64,000 nucleotides of DNA from Candidatus Microthrix parvicella Bio17-1 (GTDB lineage Bacteria > Actinomycetota > Acidimicrobiia > Acidimicrobiales > Microtrichaceae): contig NZ_AMPG01000002.1 in the NCBI RefSeq assembly GCF_000299415.1, positions 434,001-498,000 of the forward strand. The letters run 5' to 3'. How positions within the stretch are numbered: the stretch's first letter is position 1; every line of letters begins with the position of its first letter. The notes beneath the pieces were generated by a model. That model saw only the letters and a program-made list of their open reading frames with translations. It ran no database searches and had not been told where the DNA came from. This document shows positions 21,118 to 30,009 of this stretch, in pieces. Position numbers and translations under genes: made by a program.

Positions 21118-21525
21118 GCGGTTCGTCCGGAAGATGATCTGGCCGCCGGCGGCGCTCTCGTAGAACTCGCCAACGGTGACGATTTCAAGGTGAACACCCG
21201 CTCCATCCAGCCGGGGCCGATCATGCCCTCGGTCTCCTCGGGTACCAGCGCTGCGCCGGATGCGACGATCAACACGTCATAGGTCAGAGCGCCGCCTTCA
21301 GCGAGTTGCACCGTGTTGGTCTCGATATCGACGAGTTCGACGGCCGACTCGACAAAGTCGATCCCACGGTGCAGTTGGCGCGAACGCGACCGCACGATCT
21401 CATCGGGATGGGCCAGTGCGAAGGCGACGAACAGGATGCCCGGTTGGTAGACATGGCGGTCGTCCTGGTCAACGACGGTGATCGTTGCCTCGTCGACGGT
21501 GTCAAGGAAGGTCTCAACATGCCGG
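21115..21525 (-). pseudogene. Remnant of FAD-dependent NAD(P)/sulfide:quinone oxidoreductase-like protein
   Basis: On the minus strand a stretch reads T-I-T-V-V-D, R-H-V-Y-Q-P-G, then L-T-Y-D-V-L-I-V-A-S-G-A. This is the part after the N-terminal dinucleotide fold of Sqr or type II NADH dehydrogenase. The GxGxxG start is missing, and a frameshift follows near 21190, after which F-Y-E-S-A-A-G-G can be read in the next frame. The fragment then runs into the permease 3' end. The rest of the gene is absent. It is a non-functional relic. Confidence 0.7.
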
Positions 21526-21990
21526 GGTGACTCACACTTCGCGGTCTGGGTCCGATAGGTGGGTTATGGCGCGGGACCATTGGCGCATTGCTGCGACTGG
21601 CCCAACTCCCTGGCGGGATCCCTCCGTGCCCCCGAACGGCATCGCCTTGTTCGGGGGCACGGGCATGCTCCCGATTGCGGACCTTCTCCCAGGAACGGCG
21701 GTTCGGGCCCACAAGAATCGGTCGGATACCCCAGGCGAGGAGCGTTCGATGCAGGTTCTGCCGACCTCACCCGCCGGTGACCGCCGAGACCATCTTCGGC
21801 CAGCGAGACGCTCGGCACCCGTGTCGAGCGTCTGCAGCCAGGAGACCAATCGCGGCGACGGCATCCGTGCCGCTGCGAGGGAGTGGGATCTGGTTCGACC
21901 AGAACCAAGAACGTGTTTGCCCCATCAACACTGCCCAGTACCTCGCCACGGTCGGACAGCAACCTGACACGTCACGCCGAGGATGCCCGA
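21526..21990. other. Non-coding decay region with a 12-bp inverted repeat
   Basis: I find no convincing gene here; open frames on both strands lack recognisable domains. It contains a strong hairpin: GTGCCCCCGAAC at 21626-21637 and its exact reverse complement at 21649-21660, with an 11-nt loop that can pair further (GGC/GCC). There is no T-run after either arm, so a simple terminator is unlikely. Confidence 0.55.
21626..21660. repeat. Perfect 12-bp inverted repeat with 11-nt loop
   Basis: Arms GTGCCCCCGAAC and GTTCGGGGGCAC are exact reverse complements. They lie inside a pseudogene block, so they may be a relic of a mobile element or a bidirectional terminator lacking a T-tract. Confidence 0.7.
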
Positions 21991-22393
21991 TCACTCAAGG
22001 TCGATCACCTGACGAAGTGCTACGACGGCAACACCGTCGTCGACGATCTCACCTTCGTGGTGCCGCCGGGCGAGTCACCGGCTTTCTCGGGCCGAACGGT
22101 TCGGGCTCGCCGACGCCGCTCATCGCAACGCGGGGACGTACTCCCTCGGAATGCGACAACGATTGGGCCTCGACCCTCAGGGCACCCGCACGCTGCGCGA
22201 CCTACTCCGAACCCACGCGGCGAACGGCGGGACGGTCCTGGTGTCCAGCCACAACCTCGCCGAGGTCGAACACCTCGCCGACGACGTCATCGTCATCAAT
22301 CGAGGCCGGCTCGTCACCCACGGAGCGCTCGAAGAGCTGATCCTGACCTGGACCTCCGAGCTGACGGCTTCCGATGAGGACACCCGATCATGA
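21991..22393 (+). pseudogene. Decayed ABC transporter ATP-binding subunit
   Basis: The start L-K-V-D-H-L-T-K-C-Y-D-G is a normal ABC N-terminus. After a frameshift, G-F-L-G-P-N-G-S-G-S-P-T-P replaces Walker A (the Lys is lost). The region to the signature is deleted; Y-S-L-G-M-R-Q-R-L-G is followed immediately by L-D-P-Q-G, so Walker B is also gone. The end, S-S-H-N-L-A-E-V-E-H-L-A-D-D-V, is intact. At least two internal deletions and a frameshift make it non-functional. It keeps a 4-bp ATGA overlap with the permease relic. Confidence 0.85.
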
Positions 22394-22612
22394 GACGACT
22401 CATTCGTTCCGAGTTCCGCAAGCTCACGAGTACCAAGATGCCGCTGGCACTTCTTGGGGTCCTCATCCTCTTTGCGATCATCAACGCATTCATCGTGATC
22501 GCCTTCGCGTCCAATGGGTTCATCCTGGCCGCGCTGTTCGGTGCCATCGCCGTCACTCGCGAAGACGGGAACCACACGGTCATTCCCACCTTCCTCGCGG
22601 AGCTCGCTCGAG
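22390..22612 (+). pseudogene. Truncated ABC-2 permease
   Basis: ATG 22390 overlaps the stop of the ATPase relic. The first 75 residues look like a bacitracin/ABC-2 permease: M-R-R-L-I-R-S-E-F-R-K-L, one TM segment, then V-T-R-E-D-G-N-H-T-V-I-P-T-F-L. Sequence between TM1 and this motif is shorter than usual. After about 22612 the reading frame passes into an unrelated epimerase relic. Only one or two of six membrane segments remain. Confidence 0.8.
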
Positions 22613-22613
22613 A

Positions 22614-23014
22614 GCAGCCGATATCACGGATGCCAGCGACGCCCGCCGGGTTATCTCGGGCGCAAGCGTGGGGTTTCAGTGTGCCGGGCCGCCGTGCCAC
22701 CGGTGGGCCGAGGAGTTCCCGCCGCTTCAACGCAGCGTGCTCAACGCCTGTGCGTCCGCCAACGCTCCGCTGACCGCTGCCGAGAACGTCTACGGCGTCG
22801 TGGCGACCGGGGTCCGCCCACGACTGCGTCTGGTCCCTGCCTGGCAGCTTCGGTGATGGGCGTATTCGTCCCCATGGTCAAGGAGTCGATCGAGCTGCTG
22901 TATCAGTTCGATCGAGACTTCGTGGTCGACTCGGGCGAGTTCGAGCAGCGATTTGAATGGGGCCCGGTCCCACTCGAATCATCGATCGCCACGACCGCCC
23001 GGGCCTCCCGCTGA
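22614..23014 (+). pseudogene. Decayed NAD-dependent epimerase/dehydratase
   Basis: Two frames hold consecutive parts of an extended-SDR epimerase. The first (22614-22800) reads A-D-I-T-D-A-S-D-A, then A-E-E-F-P-P-L-Q-R-S-V-L and A-E-N-V-Y-G. The second (22856-23014) reads E-L-L-Y-Q-F-D-R-D-F-V-V-D-S, the typical C-terminus of the family, and ends with TGA at 23012. The Rossmann start and most of the middle are missing. It is fused to the permease relic. Confidence 0.75.
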
Positions 23015-23163
23015 GCGGCGTTGTACCGCTTCAGTTCGTTCCACTTGTAGCCCTCAGCGGGAAAGAACACGTCCCTACCGGCTCGGCCGTCGCTGCGTCG
23101 ATCTCGGGCAGAAGCTTTGGCGCTGTGGGTTCGCTCGCGAGAGCGCGAATATCATGCGGCTCC

Positions 23164-24426
23164 ATGAATGAGGCAACAACCATGGTGGCAACGAACGTCA
23201 AAGTGTTCGACGGAGTTCACGAAGAGCTCGTCGAAGGGCACGTCGTTGTCTCGGGCAGCAAGATCGTCGAGGTCACCGAGACGATGCCGAGCACCGGCGA
23301 CGACGTCGAGGTGATCGACGGCGACGGTCGGGTGCTGATGCCCGGCCTCACCGACGCTCACTGCCACATCATGGGTATGTGTCATTCGCTGCCAGCGATG
23401 ATGCAGGGCGACATCGGCTGGATCTACGCGAACACGGTCGCTGCGGCGGAACGCACCCTGATGCGCGGGTTTACCACCGTGCGCGACGCCGGCGGTCCGG
23501 TGTTCGGGATCAAGCAGGCGATCGATCTGGGAACGATTCCCGGACCGCGGATCTACCCGAGCGGCGCCATGATCTCCCAGACCGCCGGTCACGGCGACTT
23601 CTCGATGACGTACGACGTCGCGACCGCTCTGGGTGGCGTCCCAACCCGAGGTGATTCGGTCGGCATGACGCTCGTCGCCGACGGCCCCGACCGGGTTCTC
23701 GCCGGCGCACGCGAGCAGCTGAAGAAGGGTGCCACGCAGATCAAGATGATGGTCGGCGGCGGTGTGACCTCGGCCTACGACTCACTCGACTCGCAGCAGT
23801 TCACGATGGACGAGATCCGCGCGGCGGTCAATGCCGCCGCCGACTGGGGCACGTACGTACTGTCCCACGTCTACAACGTCGAGGGGATCCACCGCGCCAT
23901 CGATGCTGGGGTCCGCTCGATCGAGCACGCTCACCTCGCCGACGAGGACACGGTCAAGCACATGAAGGACAAGAACATCTGGCTCAGCACTCAGCCGTTC
24001 GTGTCGCATGACCACCACTTCCCCGACCCCCGCACCCAGGCCAAGCACGAGCAGGTGTGTTCGGGAACCGGCAACCTGTACGAGTGGTCGAAGAAGTACG
24101 GCGTGAACACGGCGTTCGGCACCGACATCCTCCTCGAGCCCGAAAAGGAAACCCACCAGATCACCATGTTCGCCCGCCTGTCGGAGTTCATGGAACCGAT
24201 CGAGGCCGTACGCATGGCCACGTCAACGAACGCCGAACTCTTCCGCATGTGCGGCCTGCGCGACCCCTACATCGACGCTCCGATCGGCGTGGTCAAGCCC
24301 GGCGCATGGGCCGACTTCCTCCTGGTCGACGGTGACCCCACCAAGGACCTGAGCTTCTTCAACGACTACCAGGACACCCTGCGCGTGATCGTCAAGAACG
24401 GCGTCGCCCACAAGAACACCCTCTGA
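23164..24426 (+). CDS. Metal-dependent amidohydrolase (Xaa-Pro dipeptidase / imidazolonepropionase-like)
   Basis: A 420-residue amidohydrolase-superfamily enzyme with a TIM-barrel metal centre: D-A-H-C-H-I near residue 62 (HxH), Lys in Q-I-K-M-M-V-G-G-G near 196 as carboxylated ligand, H-V-Y-N near 240, E-H-A-H-L near 260 and the final Asp in F-G-T-D near 319. The family hydrolyses cyclic amides or proline dipeptides. The substrate is unknown. ATG 23164 starts the protein at the usual beta-sandwich (an in-frame ATG at 23182 is close behind); an upstream in-frame extension overlaps the pseudogene block and is not used. Confidence 0.87.
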   Translation: MNEATTMVATNVKVFDGVHEELVEGHVVVSGSKIVEVTETMPSTGDDVEVIDGDGRVLMPGLTDAHCHIMGMCHSLPAMMQGDIGWIYANTVAAAERTLMRGFTTVRDAGGPVFGIKQAIDLGTIPGPRIYPSGAMISQTAGHGDFSMTYDVATALGGVPTRGDSVGMTLVADGPDRVLAGAREQLKKGATQIKMMVGGGVTSAYDSLDSQQFTMDEIRAAVNAAADWGTYVLSHVYNVEGIHRAIDAGVRSIEHAHLADEDTVKHMKDKNIWLSTQPFVSHDHHFPDPRTQAKHEQVCSGTGNLYEWSKKYGVNTAFGTDILLEPEKETHQITMFARLSEFMEPIEAVRMATSTNAELFRMCGLRDPYIDAPIGVVKPGAWADFLLVDGDPTKDLSFFNDYQDTLRVIVKNGVAHKNTL

Positions 24427-24569
24427 CCCCCCGAACTGAACCGAGCTTCGGCACCGCGTTCCACCGGCGACTGCGCGATCTGTAGCTCCGAGACGCGGAC
24501 CTTGTGCTCTAGGCGACGTCGTTCCGCCGGGCAACACTGACCGAGAGGCCAGTCCGAGGGAGCGATCGC

Positions 24570-27005
24570 ATGCAGAGCACCGAGACCGGGTGGATCATCC
24601 CACTTGAGCAATTGACCATCGACGATGTGGGCATCGCCGGCGGCAAGAACGCCTCGCTGGGGGAGATGATTCGCCACCTCGGGGCCGCAGGCGTGCGGGT
24701 GCCGGGCGGGTTTGCGGTCACGTCCGCCGCCTACTGGCACGTTGTCGACGACCAGGGGCTGCGACCGGCCATCTCAGCGGTCGGTGCCGGGATGTCCGAT
24801 CATCCCGAGTCGCTCAGGTCGATCGGCTCCACCGTACGTGCCGCATTTCGAGCCGCCCGCGTGAGCGAGGCACTCGAGCGCGACATTCGGGCCGCCTATG
24901 ACGATCTGTGTAGCCGGATCGGCGAACTCGACGTGCCGGTCGCCGTCCGTTCTTCGGCCACGGCGGAGGACCTGCCCGAGGCCAGCTTCGCCGGGCAGCA
25001 GGAGAGCTTCCTCAACGTGCGCGGCGCCGATGCGGTGGTCGCGGCGTACCACCGCTGCGTCGTCTCGCTGTTCGGCGACAGGGCGATCGCCTACCGGACC
25101 AAGAACGGCTTCGATCACCTGGACGTCGCACTGTCGGTCGGCATCCAGCAGATGGTCCGGTCCGACACCGGTTCGGCCGGGGTGATCTTCACCATCGACC
25201 CGGAGAGCGGCTTTCCCCACCACGTGCTGATCGACGCCGCATGGGGGCTGGGCGAGGCCGTCGTGTCGGGCGTGGTCGACTCCGACCGCTATCGGGTGTT
25301 CAAGGCGTTCCTCGACGACCAGTCGTTGACCCCCATCGTCGAGCGGTCGCTCGGGCGCAAGCGTCTCAAGATCATCAATAACGACGGAGTCGGCGGCCAC
25401 GACGACCAGGCCGGTCCCACGGCGACGGTCGACACCACCGAGGACGAGCGAAATCGGTTGGTGCTCGACGACCCCGACCTGTTGGCCCTGGCACGGTGGG
25501 CGGTCATCATCGAGGACCACTACGGGCGTCCGATGGACATCGAGTGGGCGAAGGACGGCGTGACCGGCGATCTGTTCATCGTGCAGGCCCGGCCCGAGAC
25601 GGTGGAGGCCCGCCGCAGCGGTGCCACCCTGACGACGTACGACGTCTCCGGTCACGGGCCGGTGCTGCTCAAGGGCCTGTCGGTCGGCGCCGGCGCCGCC
25701 ACGGGGGTCGTGTGTCGACTCGACTCGCCCGACGAGGGCGACCGATTTTCCGATGGGGCGATCTTGGTGGCCGACACCACCGACCCCGACTGGGTGCCGG
25801 TGATGCAGCGGGCGGCCGCCGTGGTCACCAACCGTGGTGGACGAACCTCTCATGCGGCGATCGTCAGCCGCGAGCTGGGTGTGCCCGCGGTCGTCGGCGC
25901 CGTCGATGCGACCACCACGCTGGTCGAGGGCCAACGGGTCACCGTGTCGTGCGCCGGTGGTGACGTCGGGATCGTCTTCGACGGGTCCGCAACCATCGAC
26001 ACGCGTGAGCTGTCGCTCGACGACGTGCCTCCCACCCGAACCAAGGTCATGGTCAACCTGGCCAATCCACAGGCGGCGTTGAAGTGGTGGCGGCTCCCGA
26101 CCGCCGGCATCGGGCTGGCCCGCATGGAGTTCATCATCGGCGAGCACATCGGGGCCCATCCCATGGCCCTGGCCCACCCCGACCGCATCACCGATCCCGA
26201 GGTCCGGCAGGCGATCGAGGAGCTCGCCGGGCACCACTCGAGCCCGGCGGAGTACTTCGTCGACAGGTTGTCGTCCGGCATCGCCGCACTGGCGGCCACC
26301 TGGGCCGACCGCCCGATGATCGTGCGCATGAGCGACTTCAAGACCAACGAGTACGCCGGGCTGTTGGGCGGCGAGCAGTTCGAGCCCACCGAGGCCAACC
26401 CGATGCTGGGGTGGCGGGGCGCGTCCCGCTACGACCACCCCGGCTATCGCGACGGATTCGCTCTGGAGTGTCAGGCGGTCGCGCGGGTGCGCAACGAGAT
26501 CGGCTTCGACAACGTGATCGTCATGATCCCGTTCTGCCGCACCCCCGACGAGGCTGATCGGGTCCTCCGGGTGATGGCGGAGGAGGGTCTGGCCCGCGGC
26601 GCCAACGGGCTCAAGGTCTACGTGATGGCGGAGATCCCCTCGAACGTGATCAGAGCCACCGAATTTGCCGAGCGGTTCGACGGGTTTTCCATTGGCTCCA
26701 ACGACCTCACACAACTCACGTTGGGAGTCGATCGCGACTCGGCCGAACTTGCCACGCAGTTCGGGGCGGACGATCCGGCCGTGCTCAGCCTCATTCGACA
26801 GCTGATCGAGGCTGCCCACGCCGCCGGCAAACCGGTTGGGTTCTGTGGCCAGGCTCCGAGCAACGACCCCGAGTACGCACGGCTTCTGGTGGAAGCCGGC
26901 ATCGATTCAGTGTCGGTCACGCCCGACGCCTTCTTCGCTGTCAGCAACCGGATTGCAGACGCCGAAGCGTTACTGGCCCCCAAGGGGCCCGCAGCGTTGG
27001 CCTAA
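24570..27005 (+). CDS. ppsA: Phosphoenolpyruvate synthase (pyruvate, water dikinase)
   Basis: 811 residues with the PPDK order: N-terminal ATP-grasp (G-G-K-N-A-S-L-G-E-M, V-R-S-S-A-T-A-E-D), central swivelling phospho-His domain (G-G-R-T-S-H-A-A-I-V, His near 428) and C-terminal PEP-binding barrel (G-S-N-D-L-T-Q, G-F-C-G-Q-A-P-S). It makes PEP from pyruvate and ATP for gluconeogenesis. ATG 24570 follows GGGAG. Its TAA overlaps the TAG of the convergent kinase by two bases. Neighbourhood to the stress-regulator block may be chance. Confidence 0.93.
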   Translation: MQSTETGWIIPLEQLTIDDVGIAGGKNASLGEMIRHLGAAGVRVPGGFAVTSAAYWHVVDDQGLRPAISAVGAGMSDHPESLRSIGSTVRAAFRAARVSEALERDIRAAYDDLCSRIGELDVPVAVRSSATAEDLPEASFAGQQESFLNVRGADAVVAAYHRCVVSLFGDRAIAYRTKNGFDHLDVALSVGIQQMVRSDTGSAGVIFTIDPESGFPHHVLIDAAWGLGEAVVSGVVDSDRYRVFKAFLDDQSLTPIVERSLGRKRLKIINNDGVGGHDDQAGPTATVDTTEDERNRLVLDDPDLLALARWAVIIEDHYGRPMDIEWAKDGVTGDLFIVQARPETVEARRSGATLTTYDVSGHGPVLLKGLSVGAGAATGVVCRLDSPDEGDRFSDGAILVADTTDPDWVPVMQRAAAVVTNRGGRTSHAAIVSRELGVPAVVGAVDATTTLVEGQRVTVSCAGGDVGIVFDGSATIDTRELSLDDVPPTRTKVMVNLANPQAALKWWRLPTAGIGLARMEFIIGEHIGAHPMALAHPDRITDPEVRQAIEELAGHHSSPAEYFVDRLSSGIAALAATWADRPMIVRMSDFKTNEYAGLLGGEQFEPTEANPMLGWRGASRYDHPGYRDGFALECQAVARVRNEIGFDNVIVMIPFCRTPDEADRVLRVMAEEGLARGANGLKVYVMAEIPSNVIRATEFAERFDGFSIGSNDLTQLTLGVDRDSAELATQFGADDPAVLSLIRQLIEAAHAAGKPVGFCGQAPSNDPEYARLLVEAGIDSVSVTPDAFFAVSNRIADAEALLAPKGPAALA

Positions 27006-29194
27006 CGACCGCTCTCGGGTTGGTCGGACGGCAGCGGCACCCACCAGCGAAGTGTCGACCCGGCGCCGGGACCGTTTGGGCTCATCACCAGGTTGCCGCC
27101 GCGCCGCTCCGCCCGCCCCGCCATATTGCTCATGCCATGCCCGGTGGACGCGGTGGCCGGCTTCGAGCCGACCCCGTTGTCGTCAACGACCAGTTCGAGC
27201 GACTCGTCGTCCACCGTGACGGCGACCGATGCGGCAGTGGCCGCTGCGTGTCGTGCGACGTTGGTCAGGGATTCCCGGACCACCGCCAGGAGGTCCACCT
27301 CCACCTCGATGTCCAGGTCCTCGATCACCCCCTCAAAGCGCACGTCAGGCCGAAACCCCAGCACACGGGTGGCTTCATCGATCACCGCCAAAACATCTCG
27401 TCGGACCCCGGACGCTCCGCCCGAGGGGGTTTGGTGAAGCTCAAAAACCGAGGTGCGCAGCTCGCGGATCACCAGATCCAGTTCGTCCACCGCCTGCCCC
27501 AACCTGGCTGCGATTCGAGCGTCGGCGGTGCGGCTTTGCGTGCTTTGCAACGAGATGCCGGTGGCGAATATTCGTTGGATCACCCGATCGTGCAGGTCGC
27601 GGGCAATCCGCTCCCGTTCATCAGCGGCCACCAAAACAGCGTTGGCGGTGTCCAGGTCGTTCTCAAAGCGGCGACGAATCGACAGATCGGAAAACAACAC
27701 GAGGGCCTGATCCGGGTGACCGGCGATTCGGTCGGCTGTCACCAGCACCGGAATCCTGGAGCCATCCGGGCGGACCAACTCGGTGCTGAACTCCACGTGG
27801 CCGACCTCGGCGAGGATCATCCACGTCGCCTCAAACTCGCTGTTGCCCTCGCGCTCGGACAGGAACGAAAACGGTCGGCGGCTGTTGAGCACCTCGGTAT
27901 GCGACAAACCCACCAATCCGCAGAACGCCGGGTTGGCCTCCAGCACCGTGCCCTCGATGCTCACCGTCAGCATGCCCTGGCTCATCGACCGGTGGGTTGC
28001 GTCGAGCCGGTCCCGCTCCCATGCCGCCGCCTGGCGTGACGCCTCGAGCTCGCCAACATCGACCGCCGTGCCGATCACCTCGACCACTTCGGATCCATCG
28101 CCGATCACCGGCTGAAAGCTGATTTGTCGGCTCTCGCCGCCCACGCTGACGACCGTGGAGGTATCAACCCCGCCAAGCGCCTCGTCAAATGCCGCCACCA
28201 CCGTCGGGAAGGACTCGAACAACTCGGCGATACCGCGGCCGACTGCGTCGCCAAGACGCCCGAGGTGGCTCAACTCGGCCCCTTGGGCAAACACCACGGT
28301 ACCTTCGCGATCGAGCGTCCAGATCGAGATGCCGGCGGACACCGCCACACGCCGGAGCTTGTCCAGTACCGCCCGGTGCTGATCCTGGGCCTGGCGCCGA
28401 TCGGACACGTCCCTGCCAAACAACACACAAACCGCTGCGTCCCCTCCGGGGACACCGTCCACAAAGGTGGCCCAGATCTCCAGCGGCAGCCGTCGGCCGT
28501 CCGAGTGCTGCAGGTCCGTCTCGGCCGTCGCCTGGCCATCCGTTCGAGCCCTCGCCACCAGCGCCGAAAATTCCGCGCGACTCATCCCGGGGAGGAGGGT
28601 CAACGGCGTCATGGAGGTGAGCTCGTCCACCGGATAGCCGGACATCCTCCGGGCGCCATCGTTGGCGTATCCGATCCAGAGGTTGTCCGGGTCGATGACC
28701 ACCACCAGGCTGGGCAATGAGTCGAGGCTGGCAAGCACCCGCCGGTGGTCCCGGTCGAGTTGCACCCGATCGCTGATGTCGCGCACGGCGGCAACCACGT
28801 AGGTCGCTCCGCCATATTGACAGGGGCTCAGGTTGATCTCGGTGGGGAAGACCGAGCCATGGCTGGTGATCCCTGTCAGCCGCTGGCCACATGTGCCCAT
28901 CGATCGCCGCAGCGGCTGGTGATGGTAGTGCTCCCTCAGCTCCTCGTGACGCTGACGAAGACCGAGCGGAACCAATGACTCCACCTTCATCCCCAACATC
29001 GAGCCAGGCTCATATCTGAACAGCGCCTCGGCTTCGGCGTTGGACAGCACAATCCGGCCATCGTCGTCAACCACCAGCACCGCATCGGGCATGGCATCCA
29101 GCAGTACCCGGGCAGACTCGGGAAAGTCGCTCAACGTGGTCGACGGCGCCGCTCGGTCTGAAGAACCCTCGCCGGAGTGCACATTCGGTTTCAA
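27002..29194 (-). CDS. Multi-PAS sensor histidine kinase (NarX/DevS-type transmitter)
   Basis: 730 residues, no obvious TM segments, so cytosolic. Four PAS-like units: residues 25-145 (A-M-P-D-A-V-L-V-V-D), 155-270, 280-395 and 405-515. Then a HisKA_3 dimerisation box with the phospho-acceptor in E-R-I-A-R-D-L-H-D-R-V-I-Q near 540 and an HATPase domain (N-box E-S-L-T-N-V-A-R-H-A, G1 D-D-N-G-V-G, G2 G-H-G-M-S-N-M). The cognate regulator lies divergently 110 bp away. The start is uncertain: TTG 29194 is the longest, and GTG at codon 5 is possible. DevS uses GAF haem domains, so this sensor differs in input. Confidence 0.87.
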   Translation of the reverse strand: MKPNVHSGEGSSDRAAPSTTLSDFPESARVLLDAMPDAVLVVDDDGRIVLSNAEAEALFRYEPGSMLGMKVESLVPLGLRQRHEELREHYHHQPLRRSMGTCGQRLTGITSHGSVFPTEINLSPCQYGGATYVVAAVRDISDRVQLDRDHRRVLASLDSLPSLVVVIDPDNLWIGYANDGARRMSGYPVDELTSMTPLTLLPGMSRAEFSALVARARTDGQATAETDLQHSDGRRLPLEIWATFVDGVPGGDAAVCVLFGRDVSDRRQAQDQHRAVLDKLRRVAVSAGISIWTLDREGTVVFAQGAELSHLGRLGDAVGRGIAELFESFPTVVAAFDEALGGVDTSTVVSVGGESRQISFQPVIGDGSEVVEVIGTAVDVGELEASRQAAAWERDRLDATHRSMSQGMLTVSIEGTVLEANPAFCGLVGLSHTEVLNSRRPFSFLSEREGNSEFEATWMILAEVGHVEFSTELVRPDGSRIPVLVTADRIAGHPDQALVLFSDLSIRRRFENDLDTANAVLVAADERERIARDLHDRVIQRIFATGISLQSTQSRTADARIAARLGQAVDELDLVIRELRTSVFELHQTPSGGASGVRRDVLAVIDEATRVLGFRPDVRFEGVIEDLDIEVEVDLLAVVRESLTNVARHAAATAASVAVTVDDESLELVVDDNGVGSKPATASTGHGMSNMAGRAERRGGNLVMSPNGPGAGSTLRWWVPLPSDQPESGR

Positions 29195-29262
29195 GTTCGT
29201 CCGATCTCATCGCCTGGGATGGATGCTCACGCAGCGGATCGCCGGCGTCAAGCGAACGGGGA

Positions 29263-29276
29263 GGGACTTTGGCCCC
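29263..29276. promoter_or_regulatory. DosR-box-like site
   Basis: GGGACTTTGGCCCC matches 12 of 14 positions of the core mycobacterial DosR consensus GGGACTWWAGTCCC. It lies 37-50 bp before the DevR-like start and 69 bp before the divergent kinase start, so it could autoregulate both. Flanking consensus bases are not conserved. Confidence 0.55.
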
Positions 29277-29312
29277 TGCCCCTTGCGGCCACGATCGACC
29301 AAGATGTGCTCG

Positions 29313-29972
29313 ATGACCGGCGCTGGGCGAATCAGGATCTTTCTGGTGGACGACCATGAGGTGGTTCGGCGCGGGTTGATCGACCTGTTCGACGGCACCG
29401 GCGATCTCGAGGTGGTCGGTGAGGCGGGCACACTCGCCTCCGCCCTGGCACTCGTGGAGGTGCTCAGCTTTGACGTCGCCGTGTTGGACGTTCGCCTCCC
29501 GGACGGCTCGGGCATCGAGTTGTGCCGGGAGATCAGGTCTGGCCGGCCGGCGGTCCGCTGTCTGATGCTGTCGTCATTCGCAGACGACGAGGCGCTGGTG
29601 GACGCATCGATGGCCGGCGCCCACGGGTATATCTCGAAGCAGATTCGCGGCGATGAGATCACCCACGCCATCCGCCAGGTGGCCAATGGCAACTCACTGT
29701 TGGATCCCGGTGCGGTCCGGCGGGCGCTCGAGCGCGTGCGACGCCAGTCCGGTCGGCAGAACGCAGTCGACCTGCTCAGCCCTCAGGAGCAGCGCATTTT
29801 CGAGCTGATCGGCGAGGGCATGTCCAATCGCCAGATCGCCGATGTGATGTACCTGGCAGAGAAAACGGTCAAGAACTACGTCTCCAACGTGCTGATGAAG
29901 TTGGGCATGGAACGACGAACCGAGGCGGCCGCACTGGCCGCCCGCCTCGACGAGCGGCAGAAACGAATCTGA
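29313..29972 (+). CDS. devR: NarL/LuxR-family response regulator, DevR/DosR-like
   Basis: 219 residues. The receiver has the acidic pair D-D-H-E-V-V-R-R-G and phospho-acceptor Asp near 55 in A-V-L-D-V-R-L-P-D-G-S-G-I-E-L-C; the Lys is in I-S-K-Q. The C-terminal LuxR helix-turn-helix reads N-R-Q-I-A-D-V-M-Y-L-A-E-K-T-V-K-N-Y-V-S, then K-L-G-M-E-R-R-T. From memory this is very close to mycobacterial DevR, including the D-V-R-L-P-D-G and A-E-K-T-V-K-N-Y-V blocks. It is probably phosphorylated by the divergent multi-PAS kinase. ATG 29304 is an equally possible start. The orthology call is inference. Confidence 0.85.
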   Translation: MTGAGRIRIFLVDDHEVVRRGLIDLFDGTGDLEVVGEAGTLASALALVEVLSFDVAVLDVRLPDGSGIELCREIRSGRPAVRCLMLSSFADDEALVDASMAGAHGYISKQIRGDEITHAIRQVANGNSLLDPGAVRRALERVRRQSGRQNAVDLLSPQEQRIFELIGEGMSNRQIADVMYLAEKTVKNYVSNVLMKLGMERRTEAAALAARLDERQKRI

Positions 29973-30009
29973 ACCGTCCCACCGCCCTGGTTCTCGAACG
30001 GGGCCTCGC

